Shown: one piece after another, positions 1-12,308 of the stretch
How positions within the stretch are numbered: the stretch's first letter is position 1
How the letters are laid out: each line of letters opens with the position of its first letter
Made by a program: the position numbers and the translations under genes
DNA from: Camillea tinctor
Lineage: Eukaryota > Ascomycota > Sordariomycetes > Xylariales > Xylariaceae
Assembly: GCA_022578605.1 (NCBI GenBank)
Contig: MU394074.1
Coordinates: 124,001 to 188,000 of the forward strand
Reading direction: 5' to 3'
DNA: 64,000 nt
Notes under the pieces: model-generated
The model's input: only the letters and a program-made list of their open reading frames with translations
Databases searched by the model: none
Told to the model about the DNA's origin: nothing

Positions 1-522
1 GATAAAACACGCATACATTTCATCGTGTTCTCCTCTTGTATTCGTTTGCAATACTGGAGAGGTTTGGTAATAATATATGTAGGTTCGTCGTCATTCGGGC
101 TAAAAGGTTGGGCCTTCATGCGTCGAACCAGAGATGGAGATGAGATTTCTGCAAGTGGGTGTAAGTGTGTTGTACATTAAAGTGTGTACATCAAGAGTGG
201 GTTTTGGCTTTGGGGGATTGTATTTGATAGAGCGGGAAAAAAGATAGAAATAAAGGCCGGAGCCCTCTCCAGTGCATATGTAGGTTCTAACTATGTACTA
301 CTTAAAATGCAAATCTCATGTACGATTCGATTCAACTGATAACTTAAATCTACATAACCTAGATACTAGGTAGTAGGTACATATTGACGCTGACTGACAA
401 CACTGCATAGTACTTACACTGCACCTGACAAGATGCAAGATCTCATGACTACGACCGACAAGTGGTGTCCGGCCGTCGAGGCATGGAGGTGGGATCTGCC
501 AGCTGCCGGACATGGCACCCGA

Positions 523-549
523 GGCCTCTTTGGCCTCTTTGGCCTCTTT
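523..549 (+). repeat. Three perfect 9-bp tandem repeats, unit GGCCTCTTT
   Basis: Three back-to-back copies of GGCCTCTTT are followed at once by a C-terminated partial copy. The tract lies about 820 bases upstream of the kinesin start codon. It could be a cluster of transcription-factor sites or a plain minisatellite; nothing in the sequence decides between these. Confidence 0.8.
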
Positions 550-1135
550 CGGACTCTATATTTGGAGATTATTAATTTTCCCTCCCGACACGTGAAAGTG
601 CTGATTGGCTATGCTATTCGTCATAAGCAGGAAATTAAATGGGGACCCGTCTTTTTTGTCTCTTTCCTTATGAGTCGCGATCGCGTTCTTACGTTCCTAC
701 ACTACTTTGCGTTAGCCGAACCGCAAGTTCCCAGTTCCAGTTCACTTCTTGTCAATGTTGACAAGTACACACTTTACACTTGAAATTCTTTAGGCTTGAC
801 CACCACCACATCTCCGAGACAACCAACTCTTTTTTTTTTATACTACCCAACACGCGCGCACGCGACAGAAGAAAAAATATCTCTTTATACATTGCGCCTA
901 CGATTTCACGACCCTGCGCAGCCTGTTTGGTGTGGTTGGTGGTCGGCCGCCTTTTTTTTCACCGATTCTATACATACTATATATACTATTTTACCATCCT
1001 CACACGGGCTCCATTTTGAGGTTATCCCCTCTCACCCCACCCCGACCCGTTGCGATCGATCACACACACACAAAAAAAGAAAGAAACGAAAAAAGGGGGG
1101 ACGATGAGTATTTAACAAAAAAAGAAAGCAAATAA

Positions 1136-1333
1136 ATGAACGGTTGTTTGGTCTGCTATAGTCACCCACACGCAATATCCCGTACTGCGATACCTCCTGA
1201 GACCCCGAGCCCACCCTTTGGCGCATTCTTGCAGTTCACCTGTATCTGCAATTCTCCTCGCATGTCCATACCCGTCGCTTTCCCTGCCGCATGTCTTGGC
1301 AACCCCCCGAGAACCAGCGGAAACTCGCAGTAG
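1136..1333 (+). promoter_or_regulatory. Upstream ORF of 65 codons before the kinesin start
   Basis: An ATG-initiated frame of 65 codons ends with TAG 33 bases before the kinesin ATG at 1367. A shorter ATG frame (ATG AGT ATT TAA) begins at about 1104. If the leader is transcribed unspliced, both would be met by scanning ribosomes first and would lower kinesin translation. The peptide resembles nothing I recognise and could be spliced out. Confidence 0.35.
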
Positions 1334-1366
1334 ATACCAAGGGGATTCCTCCGTTAGCTGCTAATC

Positions 1367-4300
1367 ATGGCTCCCGCCGGCGGTGGAAATATCAAGGTGG
1401 TGGTGAGATGTCGGCCGTTCAACGGTAGAGGTACGCATGCCCCTTAAGGTTTCTACAGAGGCGGTTGTTGATCCTGGATAACTAAACTACGTTGTGAACA
1501 GAAATCGAACGGGGGTCGAAATGTATCGTAGAAATGAAAGACAACCAAACGATCCTGACGCCACCAGCCGACGCTGCCCATGGCCCCAAGGGCTCGAAAG
1601 ACAACTCGGTGAAGACGTTTGCTTTTGACAGGTCATATTGGTCGTTTGACAAGAGCGCCCCGAACTACGCCGCCCAAGAACACCTGCACAACGACCTCGG
1701 GAAGCCCCTTTTGGACAATGCCTTCCAGGGCTACAACAACTGTATTTTTGCCTACGGACAGACCGGATCTGGAAAGTCGTACTCCATGATGGGGTACGGG
1801 AAGGATGCCGGTATCATCCCCATGATTTGCCAGGACATGTTCGGCCGCATAAACAACCTACAGCAAGACAAACACACGAGGTGTACCGTTGAAGTGTCGT
1901 ACCTCGAAATCTACAACGAGCGAGTGCGCGATCTCCTGAACCCAGCCACCAAGGGTAACCTCAAGGTTCGAGAGCATCCTTCTACCGGCCCCTATGTCGA
2001 GGATTTGGCCAAGCTAGTGGTGGGCAGTTTCCAGGAGATCGAGAACTTGATGGACGAGGGTAACAAGGCGAGAACCGTCGCCGCGACCAACATGAACGAA
2101 ACCTCCAGTCGAAGTCACGCCGTCTTCACCCTCATCCTCACCCAGAAATCCTACGACGTAGACACCAAGATGGAGATGGAAAAGCAAGCCAAGATCAGCC
2201 TGGTCGATCTGGCTGGTTCGGAGCGAGCTACTTCCACTGGTGCTACGGGAGCCCGCTTAAAGGAGGGTGCTGAAATCAACAGGTCTCTTTCCACCCTCGG
2301 CCGTGTGATAGCAGCCTTGGCCGATCTTTCTACGGGCAAGAAGAAGAAGGGCGCAGGTGGTACCGTACCCTATCGAGACAGTGTTCTCACTTGGCTTTTG
2401 AAGGACTCGTTGGGTGGAAACAGCATGACTGCTATGATAGCAGCAATCAGTCCTGCTGATATCAACTACGACGAAACTCTGAGTACCCTTCGTTATGCCG
2501 ACTCCGCCAAACGAATCAAGAACCATGCCGTTATTAACGAGGATGCGAACGCCCGTATGATCAGAGAGTTGAAGGAAGAGCTACAGTTATTGCGAAGCAA
2601 ATTGGGTGGTGGGGTGGCCGGCAGTCCTGGCCCTGGTGGTGTGGCTATCCCGCCCGAGGAGGTTTATGCCGAGGGCACGCCACTGGAAAAGCAAATTGTC
2701 AGCATCACATCGGCTGATGGCACTGTCAAGAAGGTGTCCAAGGCGGAGATTGCGGAGCAGCTTAGCCAGAGCGAGAAGCTGCTGACGGATCTCAATCAGA
2801 CCTGGGAAGAGAAACTTCAGAAGACGGAAGAGATCCACAAAGAACGGGAGGCTGCATTGGAAGAGCTGGGAATCAGTATCGAGAAAGGCTTTGTCGGCTT
2901 GCATACACCCAAAAAGATGCCTCATCTGGTCAACTTGTCGGATGACCCCTTGTTAGCTGAATGCCTAGTCTACAACCTCAAGCCTGGCAAGACGACGGTT
3001 GGAAATGTGGACTCCAATGCAGAACACCAGGCCAATATTCGCCTCAACGGCACTCGGATCCTTCACGACCATTGTTCGTTTGACAACGGAGCTGATGGCA
3101 TAGTTACGATAACACCGAACGAGAACGCCTCCATCATGGTCAACGGCAAACGAATTACCGAGACGACTCGTCTACACTCTGGTTTCCGAGTCATCCTCGG
3201 TGACTTCCACATATTTCGATTCAACCATCCCATGGAAGCTAAGGCCGAACGTGATGAAAACCGACAGAGTCTTCTGCGCCAGTCCATCACCGCGAGCCAA
3301 CTGTCATCCCTCGACCTCTCGGTATCATCTCCACGGTTAGGCCATGACAGGTCATTCAGTAAAGCCGGATCCGAAATCAGTGGAAGTCGACCAGATTCTC
3401 CTGCACCATTCCGCATGGACTCGGACTGGTCGTTTGCACGACGCGAAGCTGCCGGCGCGATCCTTGGCACGGACAAAAACCTCCAAAGCATGTCAGATGA
3501 GGAGCTTAACGCCCTATTCGAAGATGTGCAGCGTGCCAGGGCGGAGCGTGTCAATGACCGCGAAGGTGACGAAGACTTGGAATCCAACACTTCATATCCT
3601 TTCCGCGAGAAGTACATGTCGACAGGCACTATTGATAACCTTTCCCTTGACACCGCACTGACGATGCCATCTACCCCAAAAGCAGGAGAGGCCGATGACC
3701 GGCTCAAGGAAATTAGGGAGACCATGCAATCTCAGCTAGAGAAACAGAAAGAAGAATATCAGGGTCAGCTCAAGAGCGCTGAAGCTTCTAATGTCGAGGT
3801 GGAAGAAATCAAGAGAGAGAAAGTGAGGATGGAGGAGACGCTAGTTCAACTGAAGGCAGAAATGCAGAAGCAACTCGAAGTCCAGAAGAAGGAGTTTGAA
3901 GCCAAGATCAACAAGCTGGATCCCCTCAAGCGGCCGAAGGCGAAACCCAAACTTTCCCACGAAGAGATACAGCAGGCTAAGAAAGTGGTCCAGCATTGGA
4001 AAACTCGTCACTATGTTCAGATGGCGGAAGCGGTGCTTCACCATGCAGCGACGCTGAAGGAGGCGCAGATTATGAGCGAAGAACTAGGGGAGAGTGTCGT
4101 ATTTCAGTTCACTGTAATCGACCAAGGTCACACACTTTGTTCATCTTATGACATGGTGCTCAACGACGTACCAAGTGAGGGTGACGATATCGCGCTTGAC
4201 CATGCTCCCAAGCCATGTGTAGGCGTTCGAGTAGTTGACTACAAACATACCGTCATCCACCTATGGAGTCTGGACAAGCTTCATGATCGTGTCCGACAAA

Positions 4301-6726
4301 TGCGCCAGATGCATCAATACCTCGACCAGCCAGACTACTGCCAACACTTCAAGCTAGATAACCCATTTGTGGAGACTTGCATGCCTGAGTACTCTCTCGT
4401 TGGCGAGGTAGATGTTCCCCTTAAGGCCGTCTTCGATAGTCGTGTACAGGATTTCACCCTAGACGTGCTGTCACCGCATACCTCACACGCCATAGGCATC
4501 ATCAAGGTCTCCTTAGAGCCTTCTAGCGCTCGGGCGCCTACAAGCACGCTGAAATATAATGTCGTTATGCATGATATGGTTGGGTTCGCTGAACGAGAAG
4601 GAACCGACGTGCATGCTCAACTCTTTATCCCTGGGATATCAGAAGACGGTGTGACCACAACCCAGATGATCAAGGATTTCGACGAAGGTCCGATCCGGTT
4701 CGATAGCGTTCATAGTATGAGCGTTCCCTTGTTTGGGCCGCAAGATGTCAACCTCAGGATCGCAATATTTGCCAAGGTCTCCACTATGCACCTCGACAAG
4801 CTACTGAGTTGGGACGAGATGCGTGACTCTACTCCTAGGTTCGAAACTAAGCCTCAAGGTGCCCGGATCAACGAGACGCAATTCTTTACCTCCGAGAAGC
4901 ACGATTTGCTTGCCCGGATCCAGATCCTCGAGCTCAACGAGAACGGGGAGTATGTACCCGTAGAAGTAACGCAAACTAGCGAGCTCGACGCCGGTGCTTT
5001 CCAGCTACACCAAGGTCTCCAGCGACGCATAGCACTGAACCTGACCCACAGTTCGGGTGACGCCCTGCCATGGGAAGATATCAGCTCTTTCCGGGTTGGC
5101 AAAATCCAATTGGTTGATCACGCTGGGAAGGTTCCAGACATGGCATCGCCAACACCTGATATATCTCTGAGATTAGGGGGAAAGCCAATATTCCGGCAGA
5201 ACGCGAACGGTACGCGCAGCGTGACCGTCACAGGTCAATGGGATTCTAGTCTACACAATTCGTTGCTACTTGACCGGACGACTGCAGACAAATATAAAGT
5301 CCAAATGACACTCGCCTGGGAAGTTACCTCTGATAATCTAGCAGAGCCGATGAGATTTAGCACCAATATCTACTGTCAGATCCTAGGCAGGACATACGTC
5401 CGGCAAACGTCCATGCTCTCATCCCTGTGGCAGCATGTCAGAATTGTACATTCCTCCACAGCGATATTCACATTAGGCATGAAACCTGCACCCATTAAAC
5501 ACATCGGCGACCTCTGGAGAATGAACAGCCAGCACGACTATGTGAAAGGAGAGGAAAATTTGACCAACTGGAGCCCCAGGGGTGTTTCGTTAATAGGTGA
5601 TTTCATCGCAGCCAGGAAGAAGAGACGGCGTATCGCGGAAATTGGCGCAGCGCAGTTGTTCCTGAAAAAGATTGGCTTGCCCGAGCCCAAGAACAAGCCT
5701 GCAGAAGATGGAGATCCCTCCGAGGATGACTTTGCTAGAACTAGTGACGGTGATGATGACTCGATCAATGCCTTGCTTAATGATACCCCGGAAACTTCGA
5801 GACCCTCAACACCTACACCAGTTAAGCTAGCAGAGGAACTGGACGCAACACCGAGAGTAACAGAAGAAGGCCAAGGTTCAGTAACCGCCGAATCAACAGA
5901 GACTGAGGAACGTGCTTCCGAGCTAGGGTCTGAGCTTACATTTGGAACAGGGTTTGATTCTGAGTCTAAGGTTGAGTCTGAGTCCGAGTCCCAGCCTATT
6001 GAAACGCCTCAAGAGTCCGAATTCAATGAACAGGAGACAGCAATTCTCAACAAGTGCATTGATCTTTGGCAAAGACACCCCGACCCAGTTTTCCGCATCC
6101 TTAGTCCTGCGAATACCACGCCCCCATCAAATGGTATTGCTCCAGAGTCGGCTGAACCTCCAAGGTTAATCGCTACTGTCATACGGGTGCCGAAGAATCC
6201 AACGGTAGTTAAAGGAGGCTATCTCCTAGTGCCCAATAATGACTCGACCAAGTGGGTTAAGAGATTTGTCGAGCTCCGGCGGCCCTATCTACACATCCAT
6301 AACGTCACGGACGGTGACGAGATCGCCATAGTTAGCCTTCGCAACTCGAGGGTTGACAGCCAGCCCGAGATCTTAGCGCTCTTTAGCGGACACGAGGGGC
6401 CAGACGGCGAATCCGGCACCAACGGCAGCGGGCACTTCGCTCCAGGCCACCATCGCACTTCCTCTGGCCGGATCGTCTCCTCTATCTGGACAGGCAACAC
6501 AAGCTCTCCCGGGCCCGGCCTCGGGGGCTTGAACGAGCGGTTGCAAGCAGGGGTGTTTGCCATCTACGGGACGGACAACACCTGGCTGTTCGCGGCGCGT
6601 AGCGAGCGCGAGAAGCTCGACTGGATATTCCGCATCGACCAGAGTTACTTCTCTGGCGGGGGCAGTAGCGGAAACGGGAGCGGGACGGCGAGCCCGCAGC
6701 CTAGGGGGTATCCTTTTGGTGGTTAG
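1367..6726 (+). CDS. uncA: Kinesin-3 (Unc-104/KIF1A/UncA-type) motor protein
   Basis: This is a plus-end-directed microtubule motor of the kinesin-3 family, which in hyphae moves endosomes and other vesicles. The model is join(1367..1430,1502..6726), giving 1762 aa. The intron (71 nt) has donor GTACGC and acceptor ACAG and restores the frame into the family's N-terminal RCRPFN segment. The motor domain spans about residues 6-361, with P-loop GQTGSGKS at 107-114, switch I NETSSRSHA and switch II DLAGSER. An FHA domain lies at about 496-596 and coiled coils at about 730-820. A KIF1B/DUF3694-like region follows at about 1140-1226, and an acidic Ser/Glu linker precedes a C-terminal PH domain at about 1587-1737, which should bind phosphoinositides on cargo. 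Length and domain order are normal for filamentous fungi. No frameshift or stop interrupts it. Confidence 0.97.
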
Positions 6727-8952
6727 GGACCTCTCTCTTCTATCTCTACATTATCGCTACCTAGATTTTTGCCCTCATGATGAATGCCTATAGGATTGAC
6801 TGGAATTGGAATTGGATTTATTTATGTCCCCACACCCCACCCCGTTTATTTTTTTTATCCAGAACTTTTACTACCCTTTTTTATTTGCTACGAGGTTATG
6901 ATATGAATACAGACACTGGGAGAGAGAGATCGAAAGAGAGAGAAAAGACAAACTATAAAGATGGAGAGAAGAAAGTCTTTTCTATAACGACAAGCATGTA
7001 TTTGGTTCGGTTGAGGAAGTTGATTCCTTATCCTCTTTTTTTTTGTTAATCAATAATCATATCGAAGGCGTACCTTTTTTTTTTTTTTTCATATATCTTT
7101 CTCTATACCTCACTTACAACTTTTTGACGACAACCTTTTTATATGGAGCGAAAGGGGGAAGAATTGGAGGGAATACCTATCAGTTTCATGACAGAGAGAA
7201 AAGAGAAAAGAGAATTATTTCATTCGTACCCCCTTACCTGATAGGTTTTGATGATCCCCTTATACACTTTTTTTGTCTATGTCTATATTGAGAAATAAAC
7301 TAAAGAAGAAAGAGAGAAACAAAGAAATGGTCTAAACTTGAATATTACTATTTTATTTATCGAAGCCGTCTCTTTCTTTTCATTTTTCGGTTCGGTTTTT
7401 TTTTCTTTTTTTTTGGAACCCCCCTTTTGGCGGTTTGTGGTGAAAAAAAAAAAAAAGAATAAATATGGAAGCTAGATAGGTTACATCTATACTATACCCT
7501 CGGGGGATTGGTCGATTTGGTTGCGTGGGAGAGGGAAGAGAATGGGAAGGAAAGAAGGGAAGTTAGAGGGAGGAAAGAGGGGGGAGGGGAGGGGAGCCTG
7601 ATAGGAAGATAGGTAGGTTAGGTTGAAGTCGAATCAAGTTATTGTTTCTTTTTTTATCTTTTTCTTTTTATATAGGTATATATATATATTTGAAATTTAT
7701 AGAGGAATAGGGGGCAAGGAAGGGGGTGGAGGGGTCGGTCTAGATAAGGGTTGGACTTGGCAGATCGGATCGTGATTATGGTTGTTGGCTGTTGCGGTGA
7801 GAGGAAATTGAAAGGGGGGAGGAAGGAAGAAAGATAACTTTTCATTCTATTCTTCTTCTTCCTGCTATCTCGCCTGGCTCTTCCCTCTTTTACTTCCCCG
7901 CTTTTCTCGGTTCGATAGAGGTTATGTTATTGGTAGAGACGTTTTAGTTCCATCCGTCCCTCACTCTTTTTTTACCCCATTCACATCTATATATGTATCT
8001 ACCCCCTTTTTTATAGAAAAGAAAGGCTAGGACAAAGATTAAGATATAGAGATAAGAGAGAAATAAAGATGAGGATAGAAATGCAGATTTAGGCATGAAA
8101 ATGCTTTTTTATGATAAGTGAAGAGAAATGGAATATATAACGGTATTTGGATTGGGGAGTTAAGTTGATGATGAGGGGTATATGACTGACTAGAGGAGAA
8201 AGGGGGAACTTGTTACGAATGAAGTGTTAGGCAACCCCATTGTATCATGAGACTTAAAGGATCTCTCAATGACCAAGTGGACATTGAGTCCCAGTTCTAT
8301 ATAATACGGTTACCCCCTTGGCTGGGGCATAACGGAGGTTAAATGTGAGGAGGAGATAAGGTGGGGGGGAATTGTATGTATGTACATTCATTCAAAGTAG
8401 TGTGCTAAATCATGGGGTACAAGATTGTAGTTATCTCTCAGGGAAACAATGCGAGTGCGTACAATGTGTAAGTAACGGCATCAAAGGTAGTTGTAGTTCT
8501 AGTCTCCTGTACAATGACCTATACGAAGGAGCCGCTATAGTAATGAAAATGCGTCAACTTTCTTTCTTTCTTTCGCTAAATTGTCTCAAATTAGTAAGAT
8601 ATATGCCCTAGGTTGCCCTACAAAATACTAGGCTTAAGTATTCACTTAGGGGATTATAGATTTTGGTTTCTTATGATTCTATTTGGGGTTTTTTTTTTAA
8701 TACCTAACAACAACTAGGGAACAAAACAAGCGACTCTAGAAACGCTGACCGACATTAAGAAAGAATGAACATATGAAGGGTTCACTTGCTTCTCTGTCCT
8801 GTTAAATACGCAGTAACGGTATGACTAGAGGTAGGAAGGAGTGAGGCAACAACAAAAAACAATATCATCGAACAACTTTTTCTTTTCTTTTCTTTTCTTT
8901 TATCGGCCCCCACCCCTTACCTGCCTCTTTACTTGCTTAGCTGCCCATAGAT
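6727..8952. other. Low-complexity intergenic region, no gene seen
   Basis: This is the 3' flank of the kinesin gene followed by long T runs (about 7074-7090, 7398-7413), an A run at 7443-7455 and G/A-rich patches (7520-7620, 7690-7730, 7800-7835). The only ORFs are short and of skewed composition. The stretch probably contains the kinesin 3' UTR and the polyadenylation region of the minus-strand gene at 8953. Confidence 0.6.
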
Positions 8953-9219
8953 CTAATGACGATGGCGGTAAACGGCAACGCCGCGGCCGTTGGCCCAATT
9001 GAGCATGATCATGAACAAGAGGGAGGTTACCAGAACCTCGAGCGACATCCGCATATTGCCCGTGATGTTGATGAACACAGCCCACATACCGATGAAGAGG
9101 AGAATGGTCACGAAAAGGCTGAATGCCCATATCCATGCGAAATTTACGGCCCGGACCGCGGGCTGCGCGATCATGGTTGGGTAGCGCGGGATCAAGATAT
9201 TTCCTTCGAGGCGCGCCAT
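8953..9219 (-). CDS. Small two-helix membrane protein, 88 aa, unknown function
   Basis: I do not recognise the family. The frame starts MARLEGNILIPRYPT and ends NGRGVAVYRHRH. It has two strongly hydrophobic stretches, about residues 27-50 and 60-76, separated by a short polar loop, so it should be a two-pass membrane protein. The ATG at 9219 is preceded on the coding strand by a purine-rich, A-dominated leader. The reading frame stays open upstream to 9474, but that part is low-complexity Lys/Arg/Gln sequence typical of a 5' UTR. Balanced hydrophobic codons and clean termini argue for a real gene. A plus-strand ORF overlaps it but is the antisense shadow. Confidence 0.6.
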   Translation of the reverse strand: MARLEGNILIPRYPTMIAQPAVRAVNFAWIWAFSLFVTILLFIGMWAVFINITGNMRMSLEVLVTSLLFMIMLNWANGRGVAVYRHRH

Positions 9220-9950
9220 TTTTTCTTTTTCTTTCCTTTGTTCTTTTTTGGGTTGTGTTGTATGGGTTAGTCGTGTCTGAGCTAGCTGGAGTTTGTTGTT
9301 GTTGGGCTTTTGTGATGCTTGTGGTTGTCTGGTTAGACGTTTGTATTTTCTTTTTCTTTTTTTTTTTGTTTGGGAGTAGTAGTGTTTCTCTAAAGAGATG
9401 AGTGGTTTGGTTCGGTTGGTATTAAAGAGGGGGGAGGAGTTCCCCTTATATATACCGGTGGTGGGCAGTTGCAATTCATGTGGTGTTCATGAATATTAGG
9501 TATCGTTCTTGAATGACTTGATTGTAAGGAGCTGTATTCATTTCTTCGGGTAGACAATGACACTTTTTGAAAATTTGCCCTTTGTTTAAGCTGAGATACC
9601 TAACAATTTTTGTTTCTGGTGAGAAACTTGATGCCTTAACAAAGACATTGTTTAATCCTGACCTGGTGTTATGACTAGGTCGATTTTCAACTTGGAAGTC
9701 ACTCTTAAGGTGACATTATATTGTCAATTGTCTTGGGTTTATAGTATAATGAGAATTACTGGGTGATAGTTCTTGAGGAATCAGGACGCCATGTTTTCAA
9801 TAACTAGAGATGACTATAGGAAGTATAGGCTAGGTATATCGAAAACTTTGCTGAGATTTACTGTACTCTTAATACATAAGTTGCTATTTAGGATGTTGGG
9901 ATTTCAACATTTAAGATTATGAGAAATGATATAACCTAGATTAATACATA
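9220..9950. other. Intergenic: 5' flank of the 88-aa gene and 3' flank of the membrane-protein gene
   Basis: The first 250 bases are pyrimidine-rich on the plus strand (purine-rich leader on the coding strand). The rest is AT-rich and without ORFs of note. Both neighbouring genes are on the minus strand. Confidence 0.6.
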
Positions 9951-11738
9951 TCAGATACTCTGCCGGCGTCTATGCCTTAGAGTAGCCCCTTTCCAGGTTT
10001 GACTATCACCTATATCGTCGTCACCCCTTCCCTTGATAGAATAATTGCCTGTGCTGTAAACGTCTATGTTTCCTTCTTCTGGATTGTCGCTGCCATCTCT
10101 CTTAACTATTTTGAAAACCATAGGTCCATTTACGCCACCCTCCACTTCAAGCTTTACATCCACCCAGTCGGGGTATTCCTGCATATATGTTAACTTAGGG
10201 CCAGGCCTATTTTATTGATGTATACTATGAGTTATCCACGGACCTTTGATAAAGCTAGAAGCGTCAGCTTCTTCATAACTTGAGATGCACTCACGCAACC
10301 TATAATGAAGGGGATTAGCTGTCCCGTAGTATCGATGGTATTGACGCCGCTAATATTGTTCCAATAAATCGTGCACTCAATGCTGGTGATAAACCACGCA
10401 GTGCTTAGAATGATATAGACGTTCCACAGGGAGCACATAGTTTGATGCCTAGATCTATCTTGCCACGGATGATTAGGGACCAATCCTTTGAGTATATGGA
10501 CATTAATATGATATCGTCACGAACCTAGCATTTTTCCAACCCGACATTAACCCTTCATCGTGTATCCCCTGAACCCTCCGCGCATCTCCCGCCATGACCT
10601 TTCCCGTACCTAGCGAGACACAAACCTTGATGAAGTCTGAAAACCGGATGGTATTGCCTTTCGGAGTAGCCAAGAACCCTAGTATATCTAGGAATGACCC
10701 AAACACAGGGGTGACTATTGCCATAGGATTGAATAACATCAGGGGCTGTGCTACTTTCGGAGGTGGGATGCCACTCTTCTCTAAAAAGGTATTCACCCTA
10801 CTTAGTGCTGACTGAAAAGTCTGTCGTGTGCTAGGATTGCGACCAAAAACAAGATCGCGGTATACGAAAAGACATGCATATAGCAAGAGCTTCAGAGCCA
10901 GGAGAAGAAGAACCAAGGCTACCGGGAAGACGATAATGGCAAGCAAAACAGCAGTTACATAACAGAAGATAAGGACGGGGCCCTCTAATCGCTGTTTAGA
11001 GAAGAGGAAAATATAAGGCGATCCGCAGCCTGGTCTGGGCGGTTCCTGAGCACCGCCTGAAGTGTCAAACCAGAATGCTAGGTTGTAGGTGGCGATGATG
11101 GTGACGGTGGCCGTTCTCCAAAACACACCCGACCAAGAGAGGCCCGGTGGTTTGAGGGGCGACCATACATTGAGAGGTATCTCTAATTGGGGAAGAAGTA
11201 GATGGTTGAGCCCTTCTAAAAGTCTGAGGTAAAAAGAGAAGAAAGAAGGCCATTTCTCTGGGTGAACGCTATATTCGGCAATCTGAGCCCACAGCTCCCA
11301 TGCTCTTCCCACCCACGCCCGTGTCTGCGACCTTCCATATGGTTGAGATTGTCTAAGCCCGTGCCAAATAGGCTCGAACTTGGACATCATCATTCCCTCC
11401 AATTTGGCAAGCCGGTCGGGGCTCATCAGCCAAAGGCGAATGCCTATTGTGCTGAGCGTGGTAGCAAAGAAACCAAATATTATCTGCAACATAATGTATA
11501 TCTCAATCGCCGGCGCATCGCGCCGCGCGGCGATGATGGTGGCGATAATAAGCGCAAAGACGAAGACCGAATTAGTATCGTAGGTGGCTTGTGCCGACTC
11601 GGGGTCCAGAAGCAGGCTGATCCACGCCGAGACCCATTGCAGGTAGACACCGATCCGGATGCCAAGTCCGTAGAAATCCGGATTGCCTTCGAATGGTGTG
11701 CAAGCATCCATTTCTTGGAACGTTTTGCTCTTGAACAC
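9951..11738 (-). CDS. Multi-pass membrane protein of unknown function, three exons
   Basis: The model is complement(join(9951..10178,10244..10448,10525..11738)), giving 548 aa. Intron 1 (76 nt) has donor GTTCGT and acceptor CTAG. Intron 2 (65 nt) has donor GTCCGT and acceptor GCAG. Both keep frame and join hydrophobic segments sensibly. I place membrane spans near residues 26-44, 56-69, 83-103, 211-225, 254-295 and, in exon 2, two more around an NNISGVNTIDTTGQL segment. The last exon is a soluble, charged tail of about 75 aa. It looks like the uncharacterised fungal plasma- or organelle-membrane proteins with an N-terminal NPDFYGLGIRIG segment. A second in-frame ATG (MDACTPFEG) ten codons in could be the true start. 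Function is not inferable. Confidence 0.75.
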
Positions 11739-12308
11739 GCTACAGGGAGAGGATAGATTGAACGTATACTTTCACTTCGGGGTAGTTTATAATAAGAGTG
11801 GCTCTTTAAAATGAACTATGCCGGTTTTTGGTTTTCAGCTCTCAGCTTACGAAAATGCCCTTGTCTTCCTCCAGAATTTGATAGGCCATGGTTGACAAAG
11901 TGCAATAACTAGACTGACCTAGTGGCGTTACTACACTGCTACAGCTCATAACAACTACAAATAAATCGAAAAATAAATGAATGAGAGAACTTGAGGAAAC
12001 ACCCTACGGAGACATCTTCACACGTATCCTTGTTGACTAATAGTGTGAGAGTGACAATAATTCCGCGGGGTTGAAGTGTTGGTAGTCTCCTTATTATCGC
12101 GTAGCGAGGATGTAGAGACTCTATATAAAGAGTATTTTATAGGTAGATATTGTCCAGTAAAATCCCTTCGATAGGGCTGAACGACAAGGGTTTACGGCTG
12201 ATCATTGCTAGTACTCTAGCCGGTCAGCGTTTTTTGTATCCCTGCTTAGCATAAAGATGCTCTTCCCGGATAGTTCAACGTCCAAAAGGCGTCATAAATA
12301 TATAAAAG
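11739..12308. promoter_or_regulatory. Divergent promoter region between the membrane-protein and glyoxalase-like genes
   Basis: The 570 bases separate two genes transcribed away from each other, so both promoters must lie here unless leaders are very short. A TATA-like sequence (AATATATAAAAG) lies at 12297-12308, ending directly at the ATG of the plus-strand gene. That is too close for a normal leader, so it may be chance. Confidence 0.5.

Larger units (their letters stand above)
1..1366. other. Upstream region and probable 5' leader of the kinesin gene
   Basis: No conserved coding sequence was found. Positions 523-549 hold three copies of a 9-bp unit. Positions about 820-1130 are rich in T and A runs, as in fungal core promoters and leaders. 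The last 230 bases carry an upstream ORF (listed separately). The transcription start cannot be fixed from sequence, and an intron in the leader is possible. Confidence 0.6.

Noticed and set aside
3063..3725. 220-codon minus-strand ORF inside the kinesin gene
   Set aside because: Antisense to well-conserved FHA and linker coding sequence, Ser/Arg-rich as expected of a shadow frame, with no splice signals.
8956..9270. Plus-strand ORF opposite the 88-aa membrane protein
   Set aside because: His/Glu-rich antisense reading of hydrophobic codons, ending in a phenylalanine run from the leader's purine tract.
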